Assembly: GCA_002305235.1 (NCBI GenBank)
Contig: DBQL01000145.1
Location: forward strand, 28,589-35,933
Source: Prevotella sp. UBA1395
Lineage (GTDB): Bacteria; Bacteroidota; Bacteroidia; Bacteroidales; Bacteroidaceae
Length of the DNA stretch: 7,345 nt
Reading direction: 5' to 3'
Positions 7,091 to 7,345 of the stretch are shown one piece after another. Position numbers and translations under genes: made by a program. Within the stretch, counting starts at the first letter, position 1. Every line of letters starts with the position of its first letter. The notes under the pieces were generated by a model. It saw only the letters and a list, made by a program, of their open reading frames with translations. It was not told the origin of the DNA and ran no database searches.

Positions 7091-7345
7091 ATCATATACC
7101 CCTACCCCTTTCCGACACCGACTTGTCATTGTCATGACACCCTCTGTCCGCCTTTTATCCGGCTTGCCATGCAGCAGGCCGTTGGCCGGTGCCTTGCGGA
7201 GATTATGCCCGTTGCGAGCGGCACCTCGGCCTCAATGCTGATGAAAAGCGAAAAAAACATGCTGAAAAATATTGAGACACCTCATGAAAAACCGCCACGC
7301 ATCCCATCGACCGTGCTCCGCGCTGAAAATACGGCAAAAATGAGC
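7091..7345. other. Right flank without a convincing gene
   Basis: No recognisable gene or RNA is seen. A tandem TACCCCTACCCCT lies at 7097-7109, and a 10-bp palindrome TGTCATGACA at 7130-7139 overlaps a TTGTCAT direct repeat (7123-7129, 7129-7135). On the + strand a frame opens at ATG 7235 and stays open to the window edge (37 codons, beginning MLMKSEKNMLKNIETPHEK). The sequence just before it is GC-rich and holds no promoter motif, so a gene start there is only a possibility. On the - strand two frames are also open at the edge for about 37 and 46 codons, without recognisable content. TGAAAA occurs four times between 7242 and 7329. Confidence 0.45.

Noticed and set aside
5386..7095. Antisense open frames opposite the AspT-like gene (5386-6306 and 6310-7095)
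   Set aside because: Their translations are rich in His, Asp, Glu and Gly without recognisable domains, and the + strand gene is certain. The second one would start inside the terminator region (7093-7095), which is not a plausible leader.
1..7345. Search for a novel mobile, defence, CRISPR or biosynthetic system
   Set aside because: All five genes are intact members of known housekeeping families. There are no spaced direct repeats, transposase, integrase, toxin-antitoxin pair or unfamiliar domain in the window.

Overview
The window looks like a chromosomal stretch of a Bacteroidota bacterium, most likely Bacteroidales and plausibly a Prevotella relative. Two genes are preceded by the Bacteroidota vegetative promoter motif (TTTG, about 19 nt, then TAnnTTTG). 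None of the five start codons has a purine-rich Shine-Dalgarno sequence, and leaders are A-rich between moderately GC-rich genes. The genus is an inference from general character, not from a marker gene.

Layout, all on the + strand. 1-298: AT-rich leader with no convincing gene, ending in a promoter. 299-1159: membrane-anchored neutral zinc metallopeptidase of the YpfJ type. 1160-1299: GC-rich spacer that can fold into nested hairpins. 1300-3039: exported metallophosphatase/5'-nucleotidase. 3040-3088: short spacer holding a perfect 16-bp GC palindrome. 3089-3907: NudC-type NADH pyrophosphatase with a GTG start. 3956-5257: AzgA-type (NCS2) purine permease. 5258-5331: spacer with the best promoter in the window. 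5332-7032: AspT/YidE-type transporter with two central RCK_C (TrkA_C) domains. 7055-7090: strong Rho-independent terminator. 7091-7345: AT- and GC-mixed spacer with no convincing gene.

The middle three genes make a plausible nucleotide/NAD salvage set: a periplasmic phosphatase that strips nucleotides, a cytoplasmic Nudix enzyme that splits NAD(H) to AMP and NMN(H), and a purine base importer. They are closely spaced (49 and 48 bp gaps) and no promoter motif is visible between them, so co-transcription is likely. The peptidase and the AspT-like transporter each have their own promoter and no obvious functional tie to that set.

I see no mobile element, CRISPR array, RNA gene, toxin-antitoxin or defence module. 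All five proteins belong to known families and look intact. The items that deserve a second look are non-coding: a foldable spacer, a GC palindrome, and a weak inverted similarity between the two ends of the window.
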